Below are positions 1 to 11,271 of a stretch of 64,000 nucleotides of DNA, one piece after another. Below the pieces are notes generated by a model. The model saw only the letters and a program-made list of their open reading frames with translations. It was not told the DNA's origin and searched no databases. This DNA comes from Rhyacophila brunnea (Eukaryota; Arthropoda; Insecta; Trichoptera; Rhyacophilidae), in the NCBI GenBank assembly GCA_022495005.1, contig JAGYXB010001583.1:1-64000 (forward strand), read 5' to 3'. The position numbers and the translations under genes were made by a program. The first letter of the stretch is position 1; each line of letters opens with the position of its first letter.

Positions 1-720
1 GAGATCGGTTGCCTGTTACTCCACACCCGTTAGGTATTTCAGTTCCCTGTTTTTTTTCACATGCTCGGCGCGGACCTAATAACTTAGAGACTGGTGGTTT
101 TGAGTAGCCTCCAGCCTCCAGGAAATAGCATAATATGGAAATATAATAGCTATGGAAATAGCATAGAAAAAGCATAGCCTCCAGGAAAGGCGAAACAGAG
201 ACGTTAAGGAGCTCACTGAGGACAGTCTTCACTCTGCCGTGAGAGAAGCAGAGGCTTGAGAGGGGTGGAAAGTCTTGATCGCTCAAAAGATAACAGAATT
301 TGAAGGTGATAACGATACTCCGAACATGAAGGAACGACCAGGAACTGGGAATATAAATAAAACAAGAAATGGTAATATCAGGGAACTCAGAAATAATGGG
401 AACTGAAATACTCAACGGGTGAGGCGATAGCAGGTAACCGTCTCGAGTAAGGAAGAATCCGGGTTAAACTTATACACGTGTCAAGAATACGTTGTACGTC
501 TAATACTGAAAACTGCTCTCGGTTTATGCATTTACGCTCATTTAATGTTGGTGTATTACACATACTATTGCACGTGCATAATGCGTGCTTCATTTTCGTA
601 GGACACTCATACATTCAAAAACCCTGCTTCAGCGTGCGGTGTATTGAATATAGCCTATCGGTATTCTATTTATTATCTGTTCTGTGGGTAATATATTATA
701 TTATTAGGTAAGTGTGTAAA
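1..720 (+). repeat. Dispersed repeat family P, copy 1
   Basis: The stretch from about 388 to 715 recurs, diverged, at 12635-13128 (plus), in the two flanks of the DIRS element (14470-14500 and 19141-19190), and inverted at 51290-51480 and 52205-52445. Recognisable blocks are TCGAGTAAGGAAGAAT, ACACGTGTCAAGAATACGT and TAGCCTATCGG. Bases 1-50 are an inverted, diverged copy of about 390-445, so the family may have inverted-repeat structure. No convincing coding sequence is present. The superfamily is unknown. Confidence 0.6.
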
Positions 721-747
721 TCAAATGCGATTGCATATTGTACCTAC

Positions 748-2363
748 CTGGATTGTTACTGGTTTGTATTCTGAATACGAGCATCCTGCTACTGGATCTT
801 GATGATTAAATGAATGCACTGTTTCTCTAATAGACTCGCATTTAATGTCTATCATCTGAAAATCATTCTCCGATTTCACATAGCTTAGGTCAATTGGGGT
901 CTGAAAACCAAAAAATATAACATACATATTTTTAAAACACTTATTATATAAGCAGAAAAAATCTTTTTGTAAACAATTCTACACCTAGCTGTGCACTGAC
1001 CAGCATGGCCCCCAAAAGGGGGAGGCTGACAGGACTCTAGCCTGGGGCCCGGGCTCGGCCGGTGTGGTGAGTCGACTAGATATGTGAGATTAACACACAC
1101 CTACCACAAACTTCTTTTAATAGTAAGAAAAGTCGCCTGCGCCGCTATTTTACTGTGTATATATATTTTACATTTTAAAGTATGTGGTTGTACGATGAAA
1201 TTTATCATTATTGTATGTCTTAACAACTTCATAATATTAATTCAAGTGGTTTTATTAAAAACACAAAATATTGCGAAAAATCAATGACATTATTAATGGA
1301 CAACGCACTCAATACAGTAGCTAGCAAGTAAATTAGTGCATAGCGATATTCGCACATATATAGGTAGACGTCACGCAATTTCCATAACGCGATATCACGC
1401 ATCTGGAATTTATAGCAATATGACCTTTATTGTAATGGGGTTAGAACAGTGTTTCTAGAGTCAATGTTCATTTGAGCGAACCCGTTCGAACCGAACCATT
1501 CGGCAGACCCGACAAAAAGCATCGGGAATTGATAGCAATATCACCTTTATTGTAATGGCATTAGAACAGATTATACCCGGCAAAAAAGCGAGTGTCATTT
1601 TTTTTCCAGATGCTTCGTCCATATTATATCATTGCTAAAAATACACTGAATACCGTCCATTTTACCTCAATAACCATTTGGAAAATGCTCCAGGATTAGA
1701 ACCTGGAACCCATAACAATATTATAAACCAACACATAAGCCACTCGGTCATCGTTGGCGTAATCCACAATCACCGCTGACCTTTTTATTATCACATTTAA
1801 ATAACACATTAATTATATCTAATGGCCAAGTACCCCAAACGTGCCAGTCGCGGTGTTAGCACTAAATGAGTTAAGAAACTACTTCGTTTAGGTACCTACG
1901 TAATTTTGAAATGCCGCAGAAAACATATTACATACTTATTAGAAAAAAACAAAGAAAAGGGTCAAACTAAGTGAGAAACGAACCTAATATTATCTTTACA
2001 CTATAATGCTAGTAACTGAGGGGCTAGGTAGGTATATCAGTTACCTACCCGGACAGTGAAAAGATGTAAGGGTGATTGAAAGGCAATTTTAAGGTTATCA
2101 ACCTGCAGATTACACATTCTAGGATCGTGATCATGAATTAAACTGACTAGATCGCGATCCAATTTGCAATGGCTACCTATGACTTAGGTACGTGGTGCAC
2201 TTGACAGTGAACTAACCTCAAAACTGCAATTGCCATCGTCAGCATTCTCTTGCTTTAGGTAAGGCTTGATATCCGGGGTGTTTGATTGTTTAATTGACAC
2301 ATCAAAGCAGCACTGTCCTTCCGTAATATAATCACTTCCATTTGGTTCGCGTTTTACATCCAT
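748..2363 (-). CDS. Zinc-finger gene C, 5' exons only (gene runs off the left edge)
   Basis: Two exons are visible on the minus strand. Exon 1 (2363-2217) starts with ATG and encodes 49 residues beginning MDVKREPNGSD, ending FE before a GTTAGT donor. The second (900-748) follows a TTTTCAG acceptor, encodes 51 residues including YVKSEN, DIKCES and AGCSYSE, and ends CAG before GTAGGT. Both are phase 0. The N-terminus is almost the same as that of gene B (MDIKREPNG), and AGCSYS is also found in gene A exon 3. By analogy the finger exon should lie beyond base 1; no fingers are visible here, so calling it a zinc-finger gene is inference from homology of the leader exons. An extra small exon between 900 and 2217 cannot be excluded. 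It is divergent from gene A, with starts 1.9 kb apart. Confidence 0.7.
1399..1569. repeat. 50-bp direct duplication
   Basis: About 50 bases at 1399-1449 recur at 1519-1569, exactly 120 bases apart, with a few mismatches (core ACCTTTATTGTAATGG then TTAGAACAG). It lies in the gene C intron. It could be a local tandem duplication or two repeat ends; no gene is seen. Confidence 0.6.
1688..1757 (-). repeat. tRNA-Ser/Leu-like SINE head
   Basis: On the minus strand there is an A-box-like GACCGAGTGGCTTA and a B-box GGTTCTAATCC in a T-arm with a 5-bp CCAGG/CCTGG stem and 7-base loop. The region between the boxes is AT-rich and does not fold as an anticodon arm, so this is a tRNA-derived SINE or pseudogene, not a functional tRNA. 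It lies within the gene C intron. Confidence 0.45.
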
Positions 2364-3433
2364 TTTGCGTGTTTTATACAAATATGACGTATAATATAGG
2401 CATAATATTATAGGAAACTATCTTAATATAATATTATGCATCTTGTAAGTGTGACATCCGTGACAATAGAAACAGTCTTGCCACTGTACAAGGCAACTAC
2501 CTACCTACGTAGGTACCCAAAGAGATTGGACTAGAGATGCTAAAACGTTCGATTTTGAAGACTAAGTATACTTACTACCAGTATAAAAAAATACTTAGTA
2601 TATAAACTTGTTCCAAAATACTTACTAGTATTTGGAATACTATATTATGTATAGATTGTTTGGCGATAACAGTTTCATACTCAACTGAAACCAAAACCAA
2701 CACCGTATTATTAGTATTTTAAAATACGTATCGGCTCAGGGAACTCAGACTGTGTATCGGCTTCAATATAATCGCTAAAAATACGCTGAGCTCCGCTTGT
2801 CGAAAAGTCCCATTTATTATAAAATTTTAAATTTATGAGTTGTTTTTCTATTAGGTTATTTTCTATTATGTTAACAAAAATGAATAATAGTGATTTTTTT
2901 TAAATTTTAAACGTGTTTTGAGCGGTATATAACAAGCCTAAGCCTGTGTGTTATCTCACCACTGTGCTGCGACACAAAATTTATGACCTATTATTATTCA
3001 TACATTCGAACGCAATAGACTAATAAATTAAAATATACCTATATTCAAGTGCTACATACTTTGTTCGTGTGCATTTAATGTCAATAGTGTTGAAAGTCTA
3101 CCAAAAACTGGCGAGTGCACAGAACACCGACTCGCGATGATACTCGTATTATCATCACAAGTTTTTTGGAATAAGTTTATTGGGCCACAAATTTAATACT
3201 TAGTATGGGTAGTTTCATCCGAAACTTGAGTAGGTACCCAAACTGGTGAGAGTATTTCCAACTCACCTCTAGATTGGACTCCTCTTTCTCTTTGTAGGTA
3301 CCTACCCGTATTGTATGGTATTTATTTTTTCTTATTTACCGATCTGTTTTATAATGTTAAAAACTTAAAAATATAATTCATAGCTTTATTCTATTGGTTA
3401 TAATTCGCAAATATAAATTAGAGTAATATTACG
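2364..3433. other. Intergenic region between divergent genes C and A
   Basis: AT-rich DNA with short GTAGGTACCTAC-type motifs. I see no exon, RNA gene or recognisable repeat. As the gap between two divergent starts it probably holds both promoters, but no TATA box or initiator could be assigned with confidence. Confidence 0.4.
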
Positions 3434-3890
3434 TTTACACGTGCATGGATTCATTGGTGATAGTTAGTACCTACGTATTTTGGTGCCATATTAAAAAAAA
3501 TAACGTGTAAACATATTGCATTATCAATTATTATGCATGTTGCAAGATTTCTCGTATGAGTCGGAAAAAAGTTCGTAAGCTTCTGAATTTTCACGCGACA
3601 GTTGGATTTGTTCGATATCTGCGCCAGCGCAGTGAAATGGTAGTGGCGAACCTGCCGGCAAAAAAACGAACTACACCGCGCAGACTCATTTTGAGGTTAA
3701 CCGATTTTCACGACCTGTCAAATAGTACCTACTATAAAACGACAATATTGAGTCTTGCTGAGGTACTCTTGAAGAATGAGATTGGCGAGACAGTCAGCAC
3801 TTTTACGTGTAAACAGTAAAGTTATTATCGCGATAGTTTAAAATTTTAATACACACTATTATTGCAAGTAAATCCATGAACGTGTACGGG
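3434..3890 (-). mobile_element. Inverted-repeat MITE family K, copy 1
   Basis: The ends are inverted: TTTACACGTGCATGGATT on the left and AAATCCATGAACGTGTA on the right. The body is the reverse complement of 19788-20209 and of 62507-62851; shared landmarks include the equivalents of GTGGCGAACCTGCCGG and TTTTGAGGTTAACCGATTTTC. The 87-codon open frame inside it lies wholly in this repeat and is not a gene. No clear target duplication was found. Confidence 0.75.
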
Positions 3891-4263
3891 CGCTATTATG
3901 ATTAATTCAAACGATTATGTGGATAGTTCTAAAAATACAATCTGGCAATATTATTAATAGCTTATAATAATTATTATTATTGTGATGAGGTGTCATCGAA
4001 ATCGGCAATATTTTTTTTACCTGTCTACAGTTTTATTTCGTATCTATAAAAATTTCAACCAATACCTTTATTATCAAATCTAATAATATTATGGAGGTTT
4101 TGGTTTAGAAAGCGTGTTATTTTTTATGTATATGGCAATACTATTGTTATTTATATTGTCTTGACGTTTGACAATATGGCGTTACAGTTACACCGCTAAC
4201 ATGTGTCTTTATTAATTACTCGTTCAATTAATATTAATAATTATTATTAAACGTTCACACAAG

Positions 4264-7200
4264 ATGGATAATATTGAAATTAAACGTGAACCAATCGAGG
4301 ACACGTCCGAAGCAGAGGATCTGATGATAACCAACAATTGCTATACTGAACATAGATCTTCTGATGGCATTTTTGGGGTGAGTTGGTTTTTAAAAGTATT
4401 AAGATGATATTATTCTCAGAGTATGGGGAAATGTATCTAATTTAATCGGGTCAGTAATAACAGCGGGTCTATTCTATACACAACCCTGCTTTCGATCCGC
4501 TACGGCATCTAAGTAGGGTAGGAAAGTATCGAATTATTAACACTTATTGTAACGTCAATTACAATAAGTTAACCGTCTGAACTGTCAAAACTGTCTATCT
4601 ATATCTAAAATTTATCACAAGGAAGAGAGGTGCTGTTAAAACATAGCACTTATTGTAACAATTGTAACCATATTATTGTAATTGTTACAATAAGTGTTAA
4701 TTATTTGATACTTTCCTACCCTATTTAGCTGCCGTAGCGGACTGAAAGCAGCCTTGCGTATAGAATAGACCCGCAGGAATTCATATTATTTATAAATAAC
4801 ACTGATAGTTAATATATTTGATTTGAGAATGTTTTATACTTCAATTTGAAACGAGAAAGGGCGAATCAATGTGTTAAGCAATCTGGGATCTGATTTTGAC
4901 AGCTGAACAGTGGATCACTCGTTGCTTGTGCAAAAAGATATGCTCAGGCATTATTAATCTAAAGATGGCGCTGGGTTAGCGGAAACCTCAGATAGTTATA
5001 GCATCTTCCAGTATCTGTAGCTTTAATTACAATATGGTTTTCATTTTATCAACGTTTATTGTATATTGCTTTATTTACAGGTTGATATCAAACCAGAAGT
5101 GGACCCGTTATGTCAACAACCCGACGATGAAGGGTGGCCTGTGTCAAGGTTTAGTCATCCTTCAAAGGTAATTGAGACTTATAAGCAACGTTCCCTCTAA
5201 TTTTTCTATTGTGTGTGCGGATCATCAACGCATCTGAGCAGTGGCGTAACTAGGGTTGGAGTCACCCGGTGCGGTAAAATTACACCCCCCCTCACAAACA
5301 TACAATTTTTAATTAAAACTTATATTTTTAGGGTATTTATAAGATGTTTTCACAATAAGGACCACCTACTTACCATGAGAATACTGACATTGTTTCTTGC
5401 AAGTTGAAATATGTCAAAGACTAAGAAATGTAGAGGACCCGGCAAATCCGTATCTTCTTTTCTTATACTTTGGCACGCGATAGATCGAGATGGATATAGT
5501 GATACCGCTAGACGTAAAATTTCACTTGCGTGCTTGCGTTAGTCGCAGTTGACCTTCATCTTCCGAGAAATGAGTCGAAGAATTGTGCATGTATTAGAGA
5601 AAAACTAAAATCTGGCAAAGGAAACTTTCTTTTAGAATATTTTTGTGTGAGGACTGAGCGGGGGATGAAAACATGTGTGCGGGCACATTTTGGTAGGTGT
5701 GCGTGCGCACACGCACACACCTTACAGGGAACATTGCTCATAAGATAGTTTTTATTTATAACAATACTTTGGGGGTATTTGGACGCCAGTTATAGCATGG
5801 TGTGATTTATAACTTAGAAACACTTTGGGCCGACGTTGGTTGCCAGTTATAGTCTTTATAGAATATAAACACTTCCGGTTTAAATATTTATTTCGAGTTC
5901 ATAGAGATTAATCAACAATAACAGAGAACTTCAAACGGTACACGAAGATAGATTAAGACTATACATCAGTGAAACGGCAAATAATTTTCAACTATAAGCG
6001 CGACGAAATTTTGGACTCGCTGGCATTCGGAGAGCGAACGTCGAGGTGTCAATACGTCAATTTGTTTCGTGATGGCGATGGGGGTATTAATTCTTAAATC
6101 GTGTAAAGATGAATAAAAACGTTACCCATTTACATGAAAAAGAAAACATGTCAATGAATATATTATTATTGTTACTAATAGAATAATAAACAGAACATTA
6201 AATGGAATCATGTTGGATTTATATGACAAATTATATTTCGTTCGTCATGCGTCATTTGCACCCGCGACCCGCAATCCGCGCATCGCCTAACCACGATCTT
6301 TTTAAACCATGCCTCAACTGCGGTATAGCCTAAGATAAGATGACTCCCTTGACCAAATAACCGGGTGAATTTGCCAAAGAAATAGTTCAGGTCAGGCAAG
6401 TATCACATTTGAAAACTAGATACCACACTCGCCACTAGAAACGAATCTCGATAGTGTAAGGTGGTTAGTCTAAAAATAGAGGACGTGTATGATCAAAAGA
6501 GTCAGAGCTAATCAGACTAAACCGACTGGCTGTGAGAGTTGCCAATTATGAAGTTAACATAGAGTTACATCCTTATTCCTAAATCATAATAAGAGCGTGT
6601 TACAGGACCCTACGTTTAATGTAAAGAATCAGAATTTTTTATAATTAGAAATGTCTCAAAAGCAGTTACACAAGACTAAGGTCGCCATGAACTCAAGTGT
6701 CATTTGCCCATTGCAAATAGGTACACGTAAAGACAAAATTAAAATAAAACACAGTTATTGCCCTCAATGCCAAGATTGCTCTGCACCTCGGAAGAACAAA
6801 CAACCGATGCTCCCGATTTCAGCCTCCTAGCCCCAGACCAAAATGAGCATTTTTTCAAGGCATTCACATCTTATATGATTAATTTAAATAAACAAGTTTG
6901 TTGACCGGTATAACCGATTGAGTCTCTCTTGAAATCCATAAGGTTATTTGTTTTAATTCTTTTTCAGAATAACACGATTGACTATACAACCATAAAGACT
7001 GAAAATATTTTCCAATCAGATAACTCTAATGACAATCCCAAACGTCAATTTAATTACGATGACTCTATAGCCGGATGTTCCTACTCTGAAGACAAGCCAG
7101 TAAATCAGGTATCATTATTAAATTTCATTCATCTTATCTCTACAATTCAAATGTACCATTAAGCTGATACTGGAGCTAAAAACAGGACGCACACTGAGTA

Positions 7201-9560
7201 AAAGATTTGACGTCCTCATAGGAAGAAGCGATTCGCAGCTCTGCGATGAATAATGTGATGTTTTGGAGCACATTGTACATATAGCAGTACAATTCCCTAA
7301 ATATAAACGACACAGAATACAGCTGAAAATTGCAGATATCTTTGAGAATTTTGATGAATTGAAAGGTGCCCTAGCGGTGGGTAGAATGGAAGGGCTCGAT
7401 ATAATTGTAAAGTTCTTTAACATAATTGGAGTGAGGGCCTGATCGCGGGATCCTCTTCAAAATGAGAAGAGGCGATATGCCATCGAGTCGTAGTCAAAGC
7501 CTCGGTAAAATCATAATATATATATTATTACAGGGTATATCGGACAAATGAGAAAGAGTTTATAAACATCTGAGTCTACCAGGATCTTCTAAGTGACGTC
7601 CCTAGGCAAAGCGCTGCCTCTGGGAAAATCTTCAATGCTGTCCCCTTTTATTTTTACTCTCAAATTTCATGCATATTTTTTTTCGATCATGTCCGATTAA
7701 ACTAAGATCATATGGGTCTCCACAGAGTGGAGGTTTGTATGAACAGATTGTTTTTACGAAAAATGGATGTTAGCCACTTGCTCAATCTATTAGGTCCATA
7801 CTCTGACATACCACGACGCTATATGCCGACGCCTAAGCCACGCAGCCATCGTGGGTGCATATATACCTACCTATTGTATGGTCTTAAACGGACACATACA
7901 ACAACTTTATTGAAAAAAATACATACATGTAATCTACGGAGGTTTAGAGAATTTCTACGAAACCTTCTCTCAAACTGTGACGGTCTGACAACTTTGGAGA
8001 CCTCTTTGTGATTTTTACTGGTACTTGCTAATGCCGATTCATGGAAATCCGACACATTTTTTAAATGCTATAACGATCGTATTCGTTGTTTTAATTTGCT
8101 TCCCCCGAGAAACTCATAGAACTTTGCTACTTTGAAGCTACTTTGGCAATCGGTTTTTGTTTTATTAAATCAAACTAGATACCTATTACTTCAATTACTC
8201 ACCGACGTTGTGGATTTCTCCAATATTTTTTTCTGATAACTTACTTGAACTTGCCAATAATTTATAATTAACTATTTCTTTTATTCAACGAATTTCAGCT
8301 TGATTTGGAAGAACGCTGATGAGTAGGTATTAAAAAAAAACCAATAGTTAAAACTTGTCGCAATGTCACTGCGTAGTATAGTGGTAAATACGACGGACGG
8401 GGCGTAAATCCAGGAGATGCAGGGTTCGATCCCTGCCGGGGTGGCTTACTTTTTTCAAAAAGATTTTTTCTATTGGTTATAATATATTTTCTCAGAAAGT
8501 GTTTTTCGAAATTTTACCATTTTTTCAGGGTTCCATCCAGCGATGTTTCATAGAGCGTCACAATGCCACTGGAAGTACACCGCCCACAATTCAACCCACT
8601 AAAGAAGAGACAATAGATCATTCACAAACAATGATGCATATAAAAACGACGATAAAGGAACACTTGGTACTCGTCCCGTCAAAGGCTGTTCGAAAAAAGT
8701 CTACAAAGACAATAGCTCGTAATTTTATTTGCTGTGTTTGTAATGCAGTTTTCGGCTCCAAAAGTACTCTAAAAAAGCACGAAATTATTCACAATGATGT
8801 GATTACTTATAGTAGTCAAACGTATTTAAAAAATAATGACAAAAAATTGAAAGTTTTACATAAAAAGTCTAAGAGTTGTGAGGAACGATATAAATGTGAT
8901 GAATGTCCATACACAGGCAGTGAGTCACATCATTTAAAAAGACATAAAATGAGACATACTGGTGAAAAACCACACAAATGCAATATATGTTCTTATACGT
9001 GTTCGCAGTCTAGTACTTTAAAAACACATCTGATGACTCATTCTGGTGAAAAACCATATAAATGCGACGTCTGTTCTTTTACGTGCATTTCTTCACACCA
9101 ATTAAAAATACACAAAATGATACATACTGGTGAAAAACCATTTAAATGCAATGATTGTTCATATACGTGTTCGGTGCTTGGCAACTTAAAAAAACATAAA
9201 ATGACACATTCCGATGAAAAGCCATATAAATGCGATCTGTGTTCATATACGTGCAAATGGTCTCAACATTTAAAATCACATAGAGTGATACACGAAGGCG
9301 TAAAGACGTATAAATGCGAATTTTGCTCTTACACGTGCGTAGCGTCGCAATACTTGAAAACACATAAAAGGACGCATACTGGTGAAAAACGTTATAAATG
9401 CGATGTGTGTTCCTATACGTGCTTGACAAATCAGCAATTAAAATCACATACTAGGCGACATACCGGTGAAAAGCCATACGAATGTAAAGTGTGCTCATAT
9501 AAATGCTCGCACATGTATAGTCTAAAAACACATAATATGACACATACTGATGAAAAATAA
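4264..9560 (+). CDS. C2H2 zinc-finger protein, gene A (four coding exons)
   Basis: Exons 4264-4377, 5081-5167, 6968-7108 and 8529-9560, all phase 0 with GT donors and AG acceptors, give a predicted 457-residue protein. Exons 1-3 (38, 29 and 47 codons) are acidic and carry EIKREP, VDIKPE and TIKTEN, each a [IV]KxE sumoylation-type motif, plus AGCSYSE. Exon 4 has a lone finger (about residues 180-203, C-x2-C-x12-H-x3-H, FICCVC) and eight tandem C2H2 fingers (about 235-457) joined by TGEKP-type linkers and reaching the C-terminus. Most fingers read C-x2-C-SYTC, so a third cysteine follows the usual pair. The tandem array implies sequence-specific DNA binding in the nucleus; target and partners are unknown. 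The start was chosen as the first ATG of the exon-1 frame, matching genes B and C. Introns are filled with transposons. Further 5' untranslated exons are possible. Confidence 0.88.
4454..4772. mobile_element. Long-terminal-inverted-repeat MITE in gene A intron 1
   Basis: About 100 bases at each end are inverted copies: GCGGGTCTATTCTATAC on the left matches the complement of GTATAGAATAGACCCGC on the right, and GGTAGGAAAGTATC pairs with GATACTTTCCTACC. The middle holds repeats of AACACTTATTGTAAC and its complement. A 3-bp CAG may flank both sides, but the superfamily is not assigned. Confidence 0.75.
4790..4980 (+). repeat. Fragment of repeat family Q
   Basis: The segment (landmarks AATCTGGGATCTGATTTTGA and GCAAAAAGATATGCTCAGGC) matches 10560-10745 directly and about 51720-51870 inverted. 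The full unit at 10282-10745 is about 460 bases. It has no coding capacity and lies in gene A intron 1. Confidence 0.65.
5186..5736. mobile_element. hAT-like non-autonomous element in gene A intron 2
   Basis: The element starts CAACGTTCCCT and ends AGGGAACATTG (complement CAATGTTCCCT). It is flanked by CTTATAAG (5178-5185) and CTCATAAG (5737-5744), an 8-bp target duplication with one mismatch. An 8-bp duplication plus CA-starting short inverted ends points to the hAT superfamily. A CAGTGGCGTAACTAGGG segment near 5232 may be the end of a second element nested inside. No transposase is seen. Confidence 0.65.
5757..6580 (-). mobile_element. Solo LTR (Gypsy-like), interrupted by a repeat
   Basis: Read on the minus strand, this matches the LTR at 25250-25850, including the block GCCAACGT-type primer-binding region (GGCAACCAACGTCGG) that follows the 3' end of many Gypsy-group LTRs. 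The LTR is broken at about 5958-6330 by a repeat also found intact at 28447-28745; TAAG occurs on both sides of the insertion. No gag or pol is present. Confidence 0.55.
5967..6260 (+). repeat. Repeat family S, copy inside the LTR
   Basis: About 290 bases beginning AGTGAAACGGCAAATAATTT are about 85-90% the same as 28447-28745. Both contain AAATCGTGTAAAGATGA and AAAGAAAACATGTCAATGAA. Nothing coding; class unknown. Confidence 0.7.
7165..7440 (+). pseudogene. LINE ORF2 C-terminal fragment in gene A intron 3
   Basis: A plus-strand reading frame with one stop shows a typical non-LTR retrotransposon C-terminus: LKTGRTLSKRFD, then a C-x2-C...H...-like zinc knuckle region (LCDE then CDVLEHIVHIAVQFPKY), then IVKFFNIIGVRA. 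The stop lies between the E and C of this region. The clade is uncertain (I, R1 or LOA-like). Truncated at its 5' side, hence a dead copy. Confidence 0.5.
7590..7665 (+). repeat. Fragment of hAT family 2
   Basis: AGTGACGTCCCTAGGCAAAG is nearly the left end of the element at 57471-57887. Only this end is recognisable here. Confidence 0.45.
7683..7850 (-). mobile_element. tRNA-derived SINE family T (copy 1, internally deleted)
   Basis: Minus-strand copy of the SINE seen at 23991, 24819, 32940 and 39282. It retains the 3' part (complement of CGATCATGTCCGA, and CCTCCACTCTGTGGA) and the A-box side (GGCTTAGGCGTCGGC) but lacks the T-arm/B-box segment. It lies in gene A intron 3. Confidence 0.7.
8369..8444 (+). 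repeat. tRNA-like SINE head, family U (copy 1)
   Basis: It contains A-box-like TAGTATAGTGGTAAAT and B-box GGTTCGATCCC in a T-arm with 6-bp stem GCAGGG/CCCTGC. The loop is one base short, so it is unlikely to be a functional tRNA. A second diverged copy at 58291-58365 has a related flank (TTGTCG upstream, GATTTTTTCTA downstream), so this is likely a SINE. It ends 85 bases before the gene A exon 4 acceptor. Confidence 0.5.
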
Positions 9561-9769
9561 CATAAATCTGGTATTGTCTGTTGCCAAAAATTACATTTAT
9601 TATGAATTCTTATCAATTTAAGTTTCGTACTGTTTCATATTTTAAATAGTTTTTTGCGATCCTGGTATTGCCTTTCGGCATCTTCAGGCACTAGGCGAAC
9701 TCACCAATGGTAAAAATACAATGACAACGAATCTAGTTAATTCGAACATAATATCTAATGAATTAATAC

Positions 9770-9775
9770 AATAAA
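9770..9775 (+). promoter_or_regulatory. Candidate polyadenylation signal of gene A
   Basis: AATAAA about 210 bases after the gene A stop codon, just before a LINE insertion. Only position and motif support it; such motifs are common in AT-rich DNA. Confidence 0.25.
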
Positions 9776-10281
9776 GTGGATACAAACCTGACAATTATGA
9801 TCACCTTGGAATTTTATCGTATTTTGAGCGACCGTTATCATCATCAGGGGTGCGACAAACCGGTGTGGGTCCTGGCCTCCTCCAACAGCTCTCTCCACCT
9901 GTCCCTATCCAGTGTGGCCGCTGTCCAATTCAGTACCCCCAGAATACGGCAGTCATTGGCAGCTCCATCCAACCAGCGAATCTTTGGCCTGCCTCTTCTT
10001 CTACGCCCTGCCCTATTGGATTGCTGGACATCACTCTCTTTGCCGGTTCATTGTCATTCATACAGTGCACATAACCTAGCGACCGAGGCATTCCAAGTCC
10101 TCTCGATCCTCTGTTTCTCAGAGTGAATGCCCCCAGTCAGATCCTTCACTTAGTCACTCCAACGAATTTTCTCTTATTCGCCTTCCCTGGATGCTATCCA
10201 ATACCACTAGTTCTCCAAGTTATCCATTCGGTCCGCGCCGAACAATATGTCCATAAAACTGCAGAAAGCGTCTCAGCATTG

Positions 10282-10745
10282 CCGACTCAAGTAGAAAGCT
10301 GATACATTCACAACGACTGGTCCTACTTTTTCCGCCCCTAACGTTGTTGTCTATGGATGACTTATCATTGTTCTATAGAGTGCTCATACTGATGGGTCTG
10401 TCGTGTTCACACAGGGAATGGTTTGATTTGGATAGCATTAATACACGTACAAATGTCATGCATAGATTAATCCTACATATTTTTTGGAAATCGATATTAC
10501 CACCGGTTTTTGTTTGAAGAAGTAGTCTGACATTGACAGCTGATGAATAAGAGGAATATATATTATATATAAATAACAATTCTAGTTCATATATTTGATT
10601 TGAGATATTTTTTATAATTCAATTTGACACGAGGAAGGGCGAATCAATATATCAAGCAATCTGGGATCTGATTTTGACAGCTGGACAGTGGACCATTCGT
10701 TGCTTGCGCAAAAAGATATGCTCAGGCTTTATTAATCTAAATATT
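10282..10745 (+). mobile_element. Repeat family Q, most complete copy
   Basis: It begins CATTGCCGACTCAAGTAGAA and ends near GGCTTTATTAATCTAAATAT, and interrupts the LINE reading. The same unit lies inverted at about 51700-52200, where one boundary is again GAGTCGGCAATG, and a part of it lies at 4790-4980. The shared left boundary suggests a discrete mobile unit of about 460 bp. No inverted ends or coding frame were recognised. Confidence 0.6.
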
Positions 10746-10905
10746 GCGCGGTCCCAGACATATTGGTCGAGAGTCTGGATGTTTGACAGGTTCGTACTGT
10801 TAAAAACGAAGCATTCAGTGCCAACTCCACATTTCGAAGGCATCAATTAATTGTCTACCGCTCCTTATGCCATCAGGGTCCATGACTCAACACCGTATAA
10901 AAATA

Positions 10906-11271
10906 TCGCACACTGAGATCTGTAGGGTCATAACTGCAAACACCCAAAAATGATGAATGAAAAAGAAAAGATGAATGCATTTCGAAAGAAAAAAAAAATC
11001 TATTTTTAACTGCTACTTGGAAGCAGTGGCCATGGTTATTTTATATTTAATAATTTAATTTAGAGCTATATAGAGCCATTATTTTACAAGAGGCCCTTTT
11101 GCCTAAAAAATATTTCATCTTTGGTACAATATTTATTGTGCTAGACCGCCGTATTTTTCAGCAGTCTACTGCAATTAATTAAATTATTGTTGTTAATTAT
11201 TTAACATTCAAACTCAAATTACTCAAGATCATGTTATTTGCAGTTATGACCCTATAGATCTCAGTGTGCGA
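10906..11271. mobile_element. MITE with 34-bp inverted ends, TA target
   Basis: The ends are near-perfect inverted repeats (CGCACACTGAGATCT then TAGGGTCATAACTGCAAA, one mismatch). It interrupts the LINE at a site whose empty form is visible at 31175 (GAAATATCGAGAACAC). Flanking TA on both sides suits a Tc1/mariner-type origin; a 4-bp ATAT duplication fits equally. Length 366 bp, no coding sequence. Confidence 0.75.

Noticed and set aside
3556..3819. 87-codon open frame as a small gene
   Set aside because: It lies entirely within MITE family K, and the other copies of the family do not keep the frame open.
5530..5748. Overlapping plus and minus open frames near 5.6 kb
   Set aside because: They lie within the hAT-like element at 5186-5736 and over a CA/GT-rich patch; no domain.
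8369..8444. Functional tRNA gene
   Set aside because: T-loop has the wrong length and the anticodon and acceptor arms do not fold properly; a sibling with similar flanks exists at 58291.
9038..9616. Minus-strand open frames over the gene A fingers
   Set aside because: Antisense shadows of repeated zinc-finger codons.
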